64,000 bases of DNA from Chrysoperla carnea (Eukaryota; Arthropoda; Insecta; Neuroptera; Chrysopidae): positions 64,996,368 through 65,060,367 of the forward strand of contig NC_058337.1 in assembly GCF_905475395.1 (NCBI RefSeq), read 5' to 3'. The notes beneath the pieces are model-generated. The model saw only the letters and a program-made list of their open reading frames with translations. It did no database searches and was not told the origin of the DNA. Shown piece by piece: positions 37,644 to 51,122 of the stretch. Each line of letters starts with the position of its first letter. The first letter of the stretch is position 1. The position numbers and the translations under genes were made by a program.

Positions 37644-40018
37644 GCAAAAACTTTCTTCTGAAAACACATTATACATTTATATGTACAAAAAATCGTCAAA
37701 GGCCTGCATTAGAATAATATCCACAAAAAATTGATTTTGTACAGAGAAATAATATTTTTATTGTATTATTACAAATGTTTATTTGATCATCATTTAGACA
37801 CAACAAAATCAACATAATTTTCAAATACGTACCTATACAGCAAGCTTTAAAATATCGAAAGAAGAATAATCCCATAAACATGTAAGACTGATTTAATTTC
37901 AGGAATAACTAAAGTTTCATTATTTATTGTTTTACAGGAAGTTTTTCAGTTACAAATACACATATTTTTGACGAAAATAGTTTAGATTTAAAAAATGCGA
38001 AAAGTTTCGACACGTCAGATTAAACGATTCGAGCTTTTAGTCAAATTGTTTGCTCTTTTGTGGAAATAATAATTATCTACAAGCACCACTCTAAAATGTT
38101 ATTCAAGAAATTTTGTAACCCGGATCGTTTAAACCCTCGAAAATTTCTATTTAAGCGAGAGATAATAAGTCTTTAAAATAGTCGTCCATTAAGCCTGTAT
38201 CTTTCTGAGATTGTATCATACCTTTCTCCAGGGCTCTATCCAAACACGTAACCGAATCTAATTTAAAATTTTCGATTAATTTCGGGCAGCGGCAGAGTCT
38301 AAATGACACGTTATGGCAGCTTTTCATTCATTCGAGCGGACGGATTAGTCGTGTCGCTTGCTTTGATAAGAGTAGAATAAAGATTATATAATTTCTGCGA
38401 TTTTAATTTGTGTGATTGGTAATTATTTGTATTTTCCTTTTACTACTCAAAAATTTAATCACCGTAATTGAAACTATTCAAAGCTATCGGATAATCCAAA
38501 ATAATTTCTTATTCACAATCGTAACTGAAACCTGTATAATAATATTCTTATCTTACCTTACACATAACTTGAACATTGTTGCCACATAGCATTTACAACA
38601 GTCATTTTCAGTACTGATACTTAATAAAATTTCATATCCAAAGTTTTTAAAAAATTGACTGAAAACCAAATTTATTATTGTGGTGTTAACCACAATAATA
38701 TTAATTCTAAAAAGAAATAAACAATATCGTTTTATATTACGTAAACAAAGAAGGAAAACATATACAATATATGCAATAACATACGTGACAGTTCTAGAAT
38801 TTGCTAGACTGTTGATTGTAACTACATAAACCGCGTACAGATTACAATACAGACCCTTCAAGTTAACTACAGAATGAGTCAAGTTTTATCAGAATAACAT
38901 TAAAATAAGTGTTGTGAATTATATTGTATTGGTATGTAGTAAAAAAAATTTAACAGTAAAAATTCGTATAATTGTTTGAGTATAGACAATTCATTTTTTC
39001 ATAACACAAATTTGATTACGTTAAGTCCACTACATTATTATATAAGAATCTATGGTAAACATAACCTTCTTAAGAGACGAGAATGAGAGTTTGAGCAGGA
39101 ATTTAACATTCCCTTATTATGGAAATAATATTATTTAATTTGATAAAAATATTTTTCCCTTAATATACTCGGGATTTTAGATACATTAACCTATACCTTA
39201 GATCATATATTTTAAATAGATGAGCCCAGCGTATACCAAGTATGTATATTTTGGCTTCACAGAGGAGATTAACAAAGACAAAAATTCAATATTCAAACAG
39301 CTGACGGAGAAACACGTAACAACGAAGGATGGTATTCAATGCGCATGATCGTATGACCGGAATCAGCTGCATCAATTATCTGTTTATATTTCACATTCAC
39401 GACTGCACATAAAAATTTATTTTGTTTTAACGTTCAAACGAGTAATATTGTTAGATAATTCTGTGTTAATTCTATGAAAAAAAATTTTTTTAATGGTAAA
39501 ATGATAATTTGTACAAAATAATCTGTTTTAACTTTATTTAAAAGTGGTATAATCTTATTTTAAATACGCGCCAGGATATTATGTTGTATATTAAGACATG
39601 CGTATAAATGACCATGCTTCGGCATTTATTATCCTTGTCAATCTACTTTGAGACGTGGTTCTCACTCTGTTAACAATTCCAGTAGTGTATTTTCAAAGGC
39701 CTATACCTACATTTGAAAAAAATTAAACCAGTTCTCCAGATTCCATTCTCTCAGTTCGTCAATGTAAGCAATTTAAATGTATTTCCACCTTCAACATATT
39801 TCATTATGCCTGTTTAGAATATTAAAATTATGATAGAATTATTATATTGTTGTATAATACTAAATAATAAGCGATTGTTATGTTGTATATTTAGTGGAAC
39901 GCCAACTCAATCAAACAATAACAGAATAATTCCTACTCATAAACATTCCGGAACAATGATGTAACATTTATTTATTTTTTTTTTTTGTTGAATCTGTTAT
40001 TGTTACAAAATTATAATA

Positions 40019-40048
40019 ATCATATTATTATTATTATTATTATTTATT
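40019..40048 (+). repeat. (ATT)n microsatellite
   Basis: About seven ATT units followed by TATTTATTTTATAATTT. Confidence 0.75.
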
Positions 40049-41347
40049 TTATAATTTGTAATTATTAACCATTACAAAATCACTGATATCGTTTTCAATG
40101 CCATAGAAAACTAAACTTAGTTTCTTTAAAATAAATTATACAACCTTTTCCTGGATTTTGGTTAGAGGCTGTTTTGGATGGTTTTCCAGTGGAGCAGAGT
40201 GAGAACTTGTTAAGAATATTGCACCATGTGACTACTATGTACCGTTTTGATTACCATGTACGATCCAAATGAACTCATAGTACCGTTAAATCTAGATAGA
40301 ATTCTTACTTCTTATATGGATGATTGGTAAAGGTAAGTTTAGTAACTGTGAAAATTGGCTATTAAAACGTACTTCGAGTGTCACTTCAATGGAAATCATT
40401 TTTTTCGACAATTGTTTTTGTTAAAAGAAAGTCGTCGACCACTTTATACGTAAAAATATGCCATTGTTTTTTTTATTTGCATAAACAGATAAATGAAAAA
40501 ATGTATTTACTTAATGGTAGTTTTGATAAACCTAAAGTAGTTGTTGAGATATTCCTCCTGAAAATGAACAATTGGTTTTGTTTGATTTCTTACATCTGAA
40601 TGAAATTGAAGAAATGAGTTTAGGGAAAGAGAGAGACGATGGAAAGTAGAAAGTAGGAAAACTGAAAACGCTTTATTCAAATTTTTTCGTAATGAAGTAC
40701 ACAAAAATGTACTTAGATTTATTTTATTCTCAGTCTATCAATTGAGAACAATTTCCAATTCAAATTGTTTGTTCACAACTATATTGGCTGAGTTTTAAAT
40801 AAAATTTGATGAATTGGACAACAATTATTGAAGACGATAATGGGCCATAATTATGAACCGCACTGTATTTACACTATATAAGTAGTGACAGAGGTCATCA
40901 AAGGTATAACAAATTAATAAAATATTTTTTATTCCCACTTAAAACTCTACTTTTATAAAGTAAACAAGTACACAATGTAGGATTTGTTTTCATTTTTAAA
41001 ATAAGGTCGTAAGGCCAAAATTTTTTTATCTGAATTTTTTTTAAACAAGAAAAATTTCTCTAAACCTACATTTAACTTGATTTATTAATGGAAAAGACTC
41101 TCTCGATATTTGATATTTATGAAAAGCTATTATAGACATGAGAAAAGTTATTTTAGGCAAATTAACATCACGAACAGGCTCTGTTAAAATTTCGCTCATT
41201 ATTTCTTTGAGAAAGAAAAGTTTAATTTCTTGTTTCGCGTTTCGAAAAACGTACAATTCTTTCTCAATTTTTTGCCCTCTGGACTATTACATGAAATATA
41301 ACTCCAATTTAAATACAAACGTTCAAAGCTTCATTCTAGTCAAATCG

Positions 41348-41440
41348 AAAAATCTAGAAAAATCTCATAATTTTGGTAATAATTTTTCATAATTTTGGTA
41401 ATAAATCTAGAAAAATCTCATAATTTTGTTAATAATTTTT
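41348..41440 (+). repeat. short tandem duplication
   Basis: AAATCTAGAAAAATCTCATA followed by ATTTTGGTAATAATTTTTC is repeated with a partial middle copy. Confidence 0.65.
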
Positions 41441-43096
41441 CTCTGAAAGAAAATGATCTCCCTATTTGTGGGTATGATGAATATAGGAGACGTGGGGTAA
41501 TTGGCAAAAAACAAACAATGATTTCGTACAACTGAATGAATGCAACTAGAGGATTGTCCGCGGTAGGCCAACTTTATCTAACATACACAAAGACACCCGA
41601 ACACCATTTACATAATATAGCATTAGGTAAGTCCAATTTGCGATCGCTCCCATTACACCATGCGCCCTGATATTTTGAAAAAATTGTTTATGCCGATATT
41701 ATTTATGCTTTTTATTTTTTTAAATACTTAATATTATCGTTTACAAAAATAATTTTGACACAAGTAATATATCTAATTAGTTTGGCTACCCACAGAACCA
41801 TATATTCTACTTTTTAAAAAGGAATCCCGTTAAAAAAAATTCTGCTAATCCTACACGCTTGGTATACATTTTAAAAAGTATATTAAATCGAAGCTTAAGG
41901 GTACACTAAATGTTATATCGAATTACACCAAATTGGTAACATGTAGGTAGAATTAAAATGAATATAATTTTACCGTTCAATTAAACAACTTGTCGTCAAT
42001 ATGGCAATAAAGTTGGTGGTATGGTGACTGACCTCTTCATATAAAACATATTTGCGATGTGATTTTCTTAATATACTTATATATTTATTTTCTTACAAAC
42101 ATCCACAGTTGTTTTAACCAAATATGCAAAAATGTTTTTAAAAAATGTATATAAATTTCTTTTAAACATGTCGTGTTATCAACATGTCGCATCTTTATTT
42201 TACATTAATTTCTATTAATTGAATAATTGTTTGCATTTTAAATTGTATATTAAACATTAGACAAAACCCTGCGAAGAAATTAAAATATAATTTATTATTA
42301 AAAATTTATGTGCGAACTGTTTTTTGAGCATACAATGAATATAAATTTAAATAAAAAACACGAAGATTAATTAATTAATTATTTGTCACTTGAAATGTCA
42401 GACTAAAAGTTTCACATTCTTTTATATCGATAATTTTTATAAGCATTGCTCATGAGCAGCACAACCATACCTTCATATAACGAGATCGGCTAGAAACAAA
42501 GGAACAAACAACATTCTGCTAATACTTGTGGCTTCTCCTCCAACTAAGCGTCTGCAGATATACGAAAATAAGAAGGAGAATTTATCACTGCTTGTTTCAT
42601 GGGCAATACTGCAGGAAATAAAGCAATTAAGGTTGCAATTTTATGGAACAATACCTATGACTTGATTTTTTCAAAATCAATTTTGTTTTTTTCAATCACT
42701 TGTATCTCAAAAACGGTGAGTTTTAAGAAAAAAAGTCATGAAAAAAAAATGATAGAATACCCTAAAATATAAGGTCCAATGATTATTTTCCCAAATTTCA
42801 TGAAAAATTAGCTTGGCCGAATATGTTTTCCCTATACTATACCATATGTTTTCGTTTGAGAACTGTATTTTAAGATAGTTAGATAGGCATTTGGAGCCTA
42901 TCGTGATATATGTGATTTTTATGTAAGATTTTCTATTTTATAGTCTGAATTTTGAAAATTGAAAGTCTGGCTTAAATGCAATGTGATTGATATTGACTTT
43001 GCATCAATTTAGACAATGTTATTCTGTCTAAATCTCTACTAACATCCAAAATGATTTTCCTTCAATCGGTTAAAAAGATTATGTTTTAGTACTAGT

Positions 43097-43441
43097 TTTA
43101 AGCCCCGAACCAAAAAAGGAGTGTTATAAGTTTGACCACTATATATGTGTGTTTGTCTGTCTGTTTGTGGAATCGTAGCGCCGGAAGGGATAAACTGATT
43201 TTGATTTTTTTTCTTTCAATTTAATGGACAAAGTTTTCAGCAATGTTTCAAGCGCGAATTTGGGGTTCCGTAACAACAACAAAATAGGCGAATATCCTCA
43301 AAATCAGTTCAGTTTGGAGAAAGCGGTAAGGTAAAAGTTAATTTAATGGAGAGTGTTCTTAGATATTATTCAAATGCGAGTTTAGATTCCGTATCCGAAA
43401 AATTTGTCGGTGGTTTTTTAAATTTTGCAAATTTCACTTGT
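43097..43441 (+). mobile_element. family B dispersed repeat, copy 3
   Basis: Opens TTTTAAGCCCCGAACC; has the TGTCTGTCTG tract, both internal blocks (around 43215 and 43340) and the AAATTTTGCAAATTTCAC end. Near full length. Confidence 0.65.
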
Positions 43442-46430
43442 TTAACAATTGCGCAAAAATGTGCTCTTTGCTAAGCAACACTTCTAATCCTAGGCTTAGG
43501 CAAGAGTTCCACTTTTGAACCTAGAATTGAGTGACGCTGTAATTAACAGCCTCGTACTTTAACAAACATGTATTTTAAAACAACGGTGTTCATCGAGATT
43601 AGTGTTTAAAATACTCTGAAAATATACAATTAAATTAGAATTTTAAAATTCCTGGTTTTTATGGCTCTGCCACTGCTTATCCGGGCATAACATTTAGGTT
43701 AAAATCTAAAAAAATTAAAATCAAAGTTTATTTTATTAAATCTTCTCTTAAATTGAGCATTTGAATGCCAATATTTTAAAGCTGATAAAACGACATTTTT
43801 TCATTATAAGTAAATTTATACATCGCAATTAAATATGAATACTCATTTAGCATTAAGATCTTTGTTAGTTTTTTTTTTCACATTTGATATAATTGCGATA
43901 ATATTATACTGTGGGATGTTTTAAAGTATCTGCCTAACTTTAAAAAAAACATTCTGGTTTAATTAAAAAAGCGTAGGATATTAGGTATAACCATACACGG
44001 AAGCTTGATAATTATTGATATACTTATCTAAGTTGTATTTAATATCAATGTCAACCGTTCATTGGCACGAAATACATTTATGATATAATACACAAATCAT
44101 TCAATATCTGTGAGATAATAAATATTACTTAATATTTAATTAGTCTACTTCCGGGATTTATTATGAGAACCAACACAAATGCAAAATAGGGGTTCCAGAT
44201 AAAGCAACTATCATTGAAATCGTGGGTAGTACGAATTATTAACAGATGAGTATTTTGAGATCACTCAAGTGTAATTATTTTGTTTAACGTGGCAACTTAA
44301 GTGAAAACTACGTAACGCTATTTCCTATAATTTTTAACACTCTCCCTCTTCTATGCAACACTGGAAAAAATTGATCACTGATCTTACAATAACATACAGT
44401 TTTTAAAAAGTTCCGTAATTTTGTGCGAAATATTTTGAACAAAAGTTCAAGAAACATTCAATGTAAACTTTATTATGCGATACTAGCCCAAAAGTACTAA
44501 TAACAGGAAAAGTATCAAATACTATCAATAACCCCCGGTTCGCTGGAATTTTTCAACTTTAAAAGGCTACAACTACCGTTATAGCCTTCACTTCTCTTGC
44601 CCTCATTTACCTCACCTTTTTTTGAACGCAATGTCATGGATTTTATTTCTTTGGTGCGGAACCCTAACTTTTTGAAAATAAAATACAATGCATGTTACTC
44701 GCTTATAAGTGATAATATAGCTTCACATTTCTGAAAGAATTTTCTTTTCCCGTTCACTAACGTTTGAATTTATCCATTACAAACAAAGAAAAATAAAATA
44801 TTTTCTTTTTATAATATTCTAGCTTAGATGTGTAAAAAGTATCGGTAACGAAAGCTAAATGTATATACACAACCAAATCCAAATTATTTAAAATTTAAAT
44901 TTAAATTTTCAATAAATTATTTAAAATCCAAATTTATTTAAAATTATTAAAGGAATAAAATGTTTACACAAAATTTTACCTAGATTTCAAACAACTGTAT
45001 TTCTATGGCACGCCATATATTTCTGCAAAAAATCAGTGAATTTGGACCAGAAGTAGGCCACTCTTTCAACCCTCCGTGCAAAGCGGCAAAGGGTGATTTC
45101 AAAATTAGAAAGTACAAGTTTTCTTATGAGTATGAAAAATATGGAAAAATTCTGCTTTTTGACATGTTTTAAAAACAAAAAGAGAATAATAAGAGTTTTT
45201 GCAAAACAATATGCCAGGGCTTAAAAAAAATTTAGTTTAAGTTTACGTATGTTTTGAGGAAAATTTCAGTCATAAAGTGTTATTTATGCTTGGAAAGCGA
45301 ATATCTTAGTCCAAGAAGCTCGTACGTAAATTTTGTATAGCTCATTTTCCAGAAAAATAAACAAGATTTCGAATGTGATTAACAAATTATTGTAAAATAA
45401 AAAATTTTGGTACGCTTCTAACATTCATAAAAATTTAAGAATAACATATCTCACTTTTTCTACCCTCCGTGCAAAGCAGCAATTGGTGATAAAATTTACA
45501 AGGCGTGGATTCTAAAACTAAAATGAACAAATTTTCAAATGATCTATTGCGGGTCAACATGCGATGATTTTACGCAGAGATACAGCTGCTGGTCTTCAAA
45601 TTTTGCGCTTTGCAAATTTTGTTCCCTGAATAATTTGATTGTGTACATATGTTCTCTCTTGTATAATTACTCTCTCATAGTGTTAGTGTTTTATAATTAA
45701 TTAATTAATATTAACTATTTTAATTCGAATGTAAAAATATGAATATCTTATTTCGATTTAATGTTCAATGGTTTTAGCCTTTCGATCGATCGTTTAAATA
45801 TCTTAACAATCTGTTTTATACAATCTTTATTATTTAATTTTATTAAATTCATTTTTAAAATTTTCACAAAGTAAAACAGTATATATTTTTTATAAAAACG
45901 TGGAGTATTTTATTTCTTCAATGCATTTAGAATTATAATAAAGAAATTTATTTTCCACAATTTGAATAGTACTTTCTTAAAGAAAATTTCAATAATTTTA
46001 ATTTAATGAACTTTTATGATAGTATTTATTTTGTGAATTAATTTCAATGATTAAAATACAATAAATAAATATGTTAATTATGTTATGTTGATTAAGGTGA
46101 AATCAGAAATTGCCACAATATCATTATCTTGATTGAAGGGAGAAACATTAAATTTTTTTTACTTTTAATTCAAATTGATTTAAGCAACTTCAAAGTGGGT
46201 AATTCCCAAAATAACTATTAATTTAGGTACTATATGTATCATTCATTAGTTTTGCAGTGAAAAAAATCGATATCTATACAAATAATTAAATTGAAGTGTC
46301 TGTATATACCTAATGTTAAAATAATAACATAACAAAAGTTTTGACTGCTAGCCTACCTGTTCATTTGTAACGGTTTGTTTAAAATTGGTCAGAAAACGCA
46401 AAATTATTTTTTATTAACTTCCTAGTATCG
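43442..46430. other. no supported gene outside family D
   Basis: AT-rich flanks of the family D copy at 44985-45610; no coding blocks recognised. Confidence 0.45.
44985..45610 (+). repeat. dispersed repeat family D, copy 2
   Basis: Same orientation and block order as 16540-17045. The box TYYWACCCTCCGTGCAAAG occurs twice (45065 and 45458), so the family has an internal duplication. Confidence 0.55.
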
Positions 46431-46559
46431 GTATTGTAATGGGTCCGATTTTCGAATTAGAAATTTTCAACATATCTTTACGTTTCATGATTGACGAGGC
46501 ATTAACATCAATTTGGAGAAGAAGTATGTACGTGTGTACTTACGTACCTCCGTAGACAT

Positions 46560-46845
46560 TTATTTCGTAGTCGATATCGTGCGAATAAGAAATAATATCG
46601 ACTTCGTTGAGGTGTAGATCGAAGTGTATTAACGACAATATGATCCGAACAAATTTCATGATATACAGTCGACTTATTTCGAGTCGGGCGAGCCTTTTCT
46701 TAAATTTTATCCTGTTCGATATCGCGCGAACAAAAAACGATATTGACTTTGATGAGATTCCGATCGAAGCGTATTAACGGCAATGTGATCGAAAAGAATA
46801 TCATAACATTCAATCGAGACGGTCGAGTTTTTATTTTTTTTAAAT
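46560..46845 (+). repeat. two tandem units of about 140 bp
   Basis: TCGATATCGTGCGAA / TCGATATCGCGCGAA, CGAAGTGTATTAACGACAAT / CGAAGCGTATTAACGGCAAT and GAGTCGGGCGAG / GAGACGGTCGAG recur in order. CpG-rich against the background; probably part of a retroelement UTR. Confidence 0.6.
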
Positions 46846-47539
46846 TTTTTATTACTTTTTACTATGCTGTAATGTTATTTTTGCAAATAAAATAAAATTT
46901 CGAGGTAAGATTATTAATATCATCTTGGCAATTAAGAAAAAATATATACCTATCCAAGTGTATCAATCTGTTCTAACAGATCATAACCACCTTTAAAAGG
47001 CCATATTTAAAATTTTATATAATTTATATTTATAAACACCAAATACAGTATAAGACGGCATCGACGATGGCGTATTCAATATGATAAAATGTAAAAAACA
47101 GTTTTAGTTTGATGCTCCAATTTAAGTGATTCAAAATTACACCTGCGCAAATATCATTTACTATCACACTGATATTATTCAATGCAATTTGCGCAAGCGT
47201 AATCAAATAAATCACTTTATAACGCTATTTATTTTCTATTTTTATTTTCGTATATTATATATTTTCTTTTTATTCTTATTGTTAATATTTACCTACAATA
47301 GTAATTTGGTATTTCTAGTCTGGTATATCAATTTGCGCGCGGAAAAAATCAAAATAAACCCTGGTGAAAAATATTCGGCACAACAGAAATTGAGGCGCAA
47401 AACAAAAAATATGTTTTATACGTAAAACAAAAAGTTAGTAAAGAATCATGTTAAAGGCGCTCATTAATTTACAATATTAATGTAGAAAAAAATACTTTAG
47501 AGAATTTTCCGAACTCCGAAATAACTTTTAGTATTAAAT

Positions 47540-48170
47540 TAATTTTGATCAAAAATTTCAAAAGTATGATCCAAATTTAGTAGGATTACATACTTGGTTT
47601 ATCAAAATTGGATAAAATTTAATAACACAATAAATTTGATACGATCTTATTGGAATTTTTTTTGAAACCCACTAATTTTGGATTATTCTTTTCAGCTGTG
47701 ATATCACTTTTTTGCTAGCTATCATTTATTTGCATTTTCCGGGACCAGGACCACATTCTATGTTAATTTTGATCACAAATTTGAAAAGTATGGCCCAAAT
47801 TTAGTAGGATTACATACTTGGTTTATCAAAATTGGATAAAATTTGGATGTGATAGAGCAAAATTAATTTTTTTGGATTTTGATGACGTCATAAAGTTAAA
47901 AAATTTCGATTTTTTGATAACACAAGCAAATTTGATCGGATCTTATTATAATTTTTTTTGAAACCTTCTAATTTTGGGTCATTCTTTTTAGCTGTGATAA
48001 CAGTTTTTCGCTATTCGCGATTACAATTTTGATAAGTACGACACAAATATAGTAGAAGAAAATTTGGATGTGATTGAGCAAAATTAAATTTTTTAGATTC
48101 TAATGACGTCATAAAGTTAAAAAATTCGAGTCAAGTACATACTTGGTTTATCACAATTGCCAAATAGTAC
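47540..48170 (+). repeat. tandem array, units of about 225-265 bp, nearly 3 copies
   Basis: Units open TTAATTTTGATCA (47539, 47763) and share TACATACTTGGTTTATCAAA. Later units contain ATGACGTCATAAAGTTAAAA (47882, 48103), i.e. palindromic TGACGTCA. Third copy is internally deleted. Confidence 0.75.
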
Positions 48171-48340
48171 TTTTTGATATATTTTAATGAACAGCGAATA
48201 TATTATTAATAACTACTACTATTATTTTATCTATGATAACATAACTACAATTTTAATTCAATTTTGTTTGTATTACTCTGTATTATTTACTTTATTTATT
48301 ATCAACAAAATTTTGATTTTGTAGATTAATCAGTTCCTTA

Positions 48341-48562
48341 TGCAAAATAATCCTGTATTATTTAGAAGAGTAATGAGTTCCTTAAAAATATGTTTTGCTC
48401 GGAAACGTAGAGTATGAAAAATAACCCAGTATCATTTAGAAGAGTAATGATTTCCTTAAAAATATGTTTTTCTCGGAAACGTAGAGTGTGCAAAATAACC
48501 CAGTATCATTTATAATAGTAATGAGTTCCTTAAAAATATGTTTTGCTCGGAAACGTAGAGAG
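48341..48562 (+). repeat. 74-bp minisatellite, 3 copies
   Basis: TGCAAAATAA-type start, TAATGAGTTCCTTAAAAATA and CTCGGAAACGTAGAG repeat at exactly 74-bp intervals (371/445/519 series) with few substitutions. Confidence 0.85.
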
Positions 48563-48654
48563 AAATCAATACTTTAATTTGATACTCTATCATTTGAATT
48601 TTAAAAAGTTTATCAATTAAATATACAATTTTGCCTTTACAATGTAAAATATAC

Positions 48655-48790
48655 AATGTTAAATACTATCAGTGTACGAATTTTCATCAAAATCGTTAGA
48701 GCCGAACCCGATATACATAAGACGTAACCTAAATACTTGCCACCGGCGCTATGTAACCCTCGTTTCGGCCCTGAAAATATGTATATACAT
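48655..48790 (+). repeat. possible retroelement 3' fragment
   Basis: GAATTTTCATCAAAATCGTT, AGAGCCGAACCCGATATACA and ACCCTCGTTTCGGCCCTG form a GC-richer island typical of repeat 3' ends; only this copy seen. Confidence 0.3.
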
Positions 48791-50378
48791 TTCATATAAC
48801 TTAAAAGAAAATTTTTTAATTACTCGTAAAATTAATAAATATTCCTATTACATTAGTTTTCTATGTATCATCACCGTTTAATACCAGACAATTTATGATC
48901 AATGAAAATATATAAAATTAAAAAAAATTATATATTAATTAAATTAAAATGAAATATTATCTGTTTATTAGAAACATGTAGCTATAATGTGTATAATTTT
49001 TGTCAGTGTCTATGGAAAATCTGTTATTCGACGATAATATTCTTCCTTTTACCTTGGCTTAGTTTTTTAGTTATACCTAACAAATATTAACATTTTATTT
49101 TTTAAATGATAAAAACAATCAAACGATTCAAGATGAGATTTTTTCTCGTAACATCTTCATGACAATAACAATTCACTGTTGTGCATAAAAATTCATTGTA
49201 GGTACTGACCCTATGAAAAAATTCCCACATTAAATTGCTAATATAAATTTGTTTTATTATTTACAAGGTTTTGCTCAAAGCCGCCATAGTCGAAATTTAG
49301 ATTATGTCATATTTTAGGAAAACTATTCTTTGCCAAGGTAATTTTATTCTTAGATAAAGATTTTCAGCTACCATCTAGTGGTAAAAGGAACTTGATTTAT
49401 CCATAACCAAAGATGAACTAATTTAATAGATAAGAAGAACACAGTTATATAAAAATTGAATCTAATTAATTATACTTACATTTAAGTTTGGATATTCTAA
49501 AGTTTACAAAAATAGGGGGATAAGGCATTACGAAGTCCAAAGAATACTCCAATCCAAGTAACAGGTTATAATGTTTCTTAAGTATAATAATATGTGATCT
49601 TTGGTTCAATCATTTAAATTAGAAAAATCCCACAAAAATTTTCTGCCAGAGTTATGTTTGTTAAATCTGTGTGTCGTCAAATTGACGGGATTGTTAACCT
49701 GGTGCGAACATAAATGTTTGTAATTCTAATTAATCCGGCAAAAATCGAATTCAAAAATAAAATGAAATTTAAAATTAACGAAAATTATATTCCGAAACTG
49801 GCCCTTTTAAAAACTAACAAGTTTTAATCAAATAAAGTTAAAATATTTTTTTACATTTGTTTTCCATCGAAAATAAGGTTTACGAAAAAATGTTCCCAAT
49901 AAAATTTGTTCCAAATTTTATAAAGAATATCTTTGAAATTAGAAAATTTCTCTACTCCTAAACATTTCTGTATTCTAAGTATTCAAAATCTAAGTATTCG
50001 TAAGATGCCATCCTACAAATAGAATAATTTTGGGAATTTTTTCCTAATATCACTTCAAATAAATATTCAGCGAAAAGGAGGGGGTATTAAAATGAGTACC
50101 CTTTATATGTAGCTACGAAGTAAAAATTCGAGCGCTGTTTTTAGTTCCATACTAGAAATGGTAGCCACTGTTTTTTCGAAATGAAATTTCCCTGACTTTT
50201 CCAGGTTTTCGGTTGAAAAATGCAAAAATTATCTGACCCCTTAAGTATTCGTAAGATGTCACGAATAACAATAATCTTTTTAAATTGCTTTGAAAGAAAG
50301 TGGAACGAAAACTTATACAAATATGGAAAAACTTCGATCAGGTACGCCATTTTTATAAATAATTCGAATAGAAAAAAA
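48791..50378. other. no supported gene
   Basis: AT-rich; phrases such as TAAGTATTCGTAAGATG recur at 49988 and 50242, so a decayed repeat may be present. Confidence 0.4.
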
Positions 50379-50946
50379 AACAAATGAAAAGAAACAATTG
50401 ACTGAATTAATTGTTGAAATACCATGCATAGACAGTGTTGATTACTCTATCACATTACACATATATACATGTCACACATACATAACTGATATTCCCATAT
50501 TACACATACTATAGAATTTACGCTTAATTTGCGCCCTCACGGGTAAACGGTGATGTTTACGAAAAAAATGTTTCAAACAAAAGTTGGTTATTTTTTTATA
50601 AGGAATTTTTTTTACATTTAAACTTTTGTTCTATCTTTAACGGTTTATAAGATGGGCCCTACGGCCCCACGACCCAATTGACCTATGTTGCTCATTTATG
50701 AAATGACCTCACTTTTTACGTCCTGGGTACGTTGTAAAAATTTCAGCTTGATATCTTTTTTCGTTTTTGAGTTATCGAGTTGACAGACGGACGGAGGGAC
50801 GAACAGCCGAAAATCGACTAATAAGATGATTTTATGAACACCTATACCAAAATTTTGTTCGTAGCTTCAATATTTTTAAGCGTTACAAACTTGAGACTAA
50901 ACTTAGTATACTTTGCATATTACATATATGTGTGCATGGTATAAAA
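50379..50946 (+). mobile_element. family A copy, full length
   Basis: Starts AACAAATGAAAAGAAACAAT, ends GCATGGTATAAAAA; lies just downstream (3' side) of the HROB-like gene. Confidence 0.7.
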
Positions 50947-51064
50947 ATTATAAAATTAATTTCCAATAAATATTTCCAAACGTTATAAACTTTAGGCTAA
51001 ATTTATAATTGGCTACTCACAAATATTCTCGAAATAAAGCAAATTAGATCTTGCAAAAATAATT

Positions 51065-51070
51065 TTTATT
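51065..51070 (-). terminator. poly(A) signal AATAAA of the HROB-like gene
   Basis: AATAAA on the minus strand about 53 nt after the TGA at 51125-51123. Spacing suits a short 3' UTR. Confidence 0.5.
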
Positions 51071-51122
51071 AATATATATAAAATTATAAGAAAAATACTG
51101 GAATTAAATTTTTCGAGCATAA

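Larger units (their letters stand above)
37644..43096. other. no supported gene; longest stretch without recognisable elements
   Basis: Two GC-richer patches (38190-38400 with CGAGCGGACGGATTAGTCGT; 42440-42650 with an open plus-strand frame of about 65 codons containing ASPPTKRLQIYENKK) might be exons or old elements. Neither has a recognisable product. Otherwise AT-rich with the ATT and short tandem repeats listed. Confidence 0.4.

Noticed and set aside
38553..38882. 109-codon minus-strand frame resembling a membrane protein
   Set aside because: Begins at TTG. The Ile/Val/Leu/Phe/Tyr richness is what AT-rich DNA gives by chance, and no receptor motif is present.
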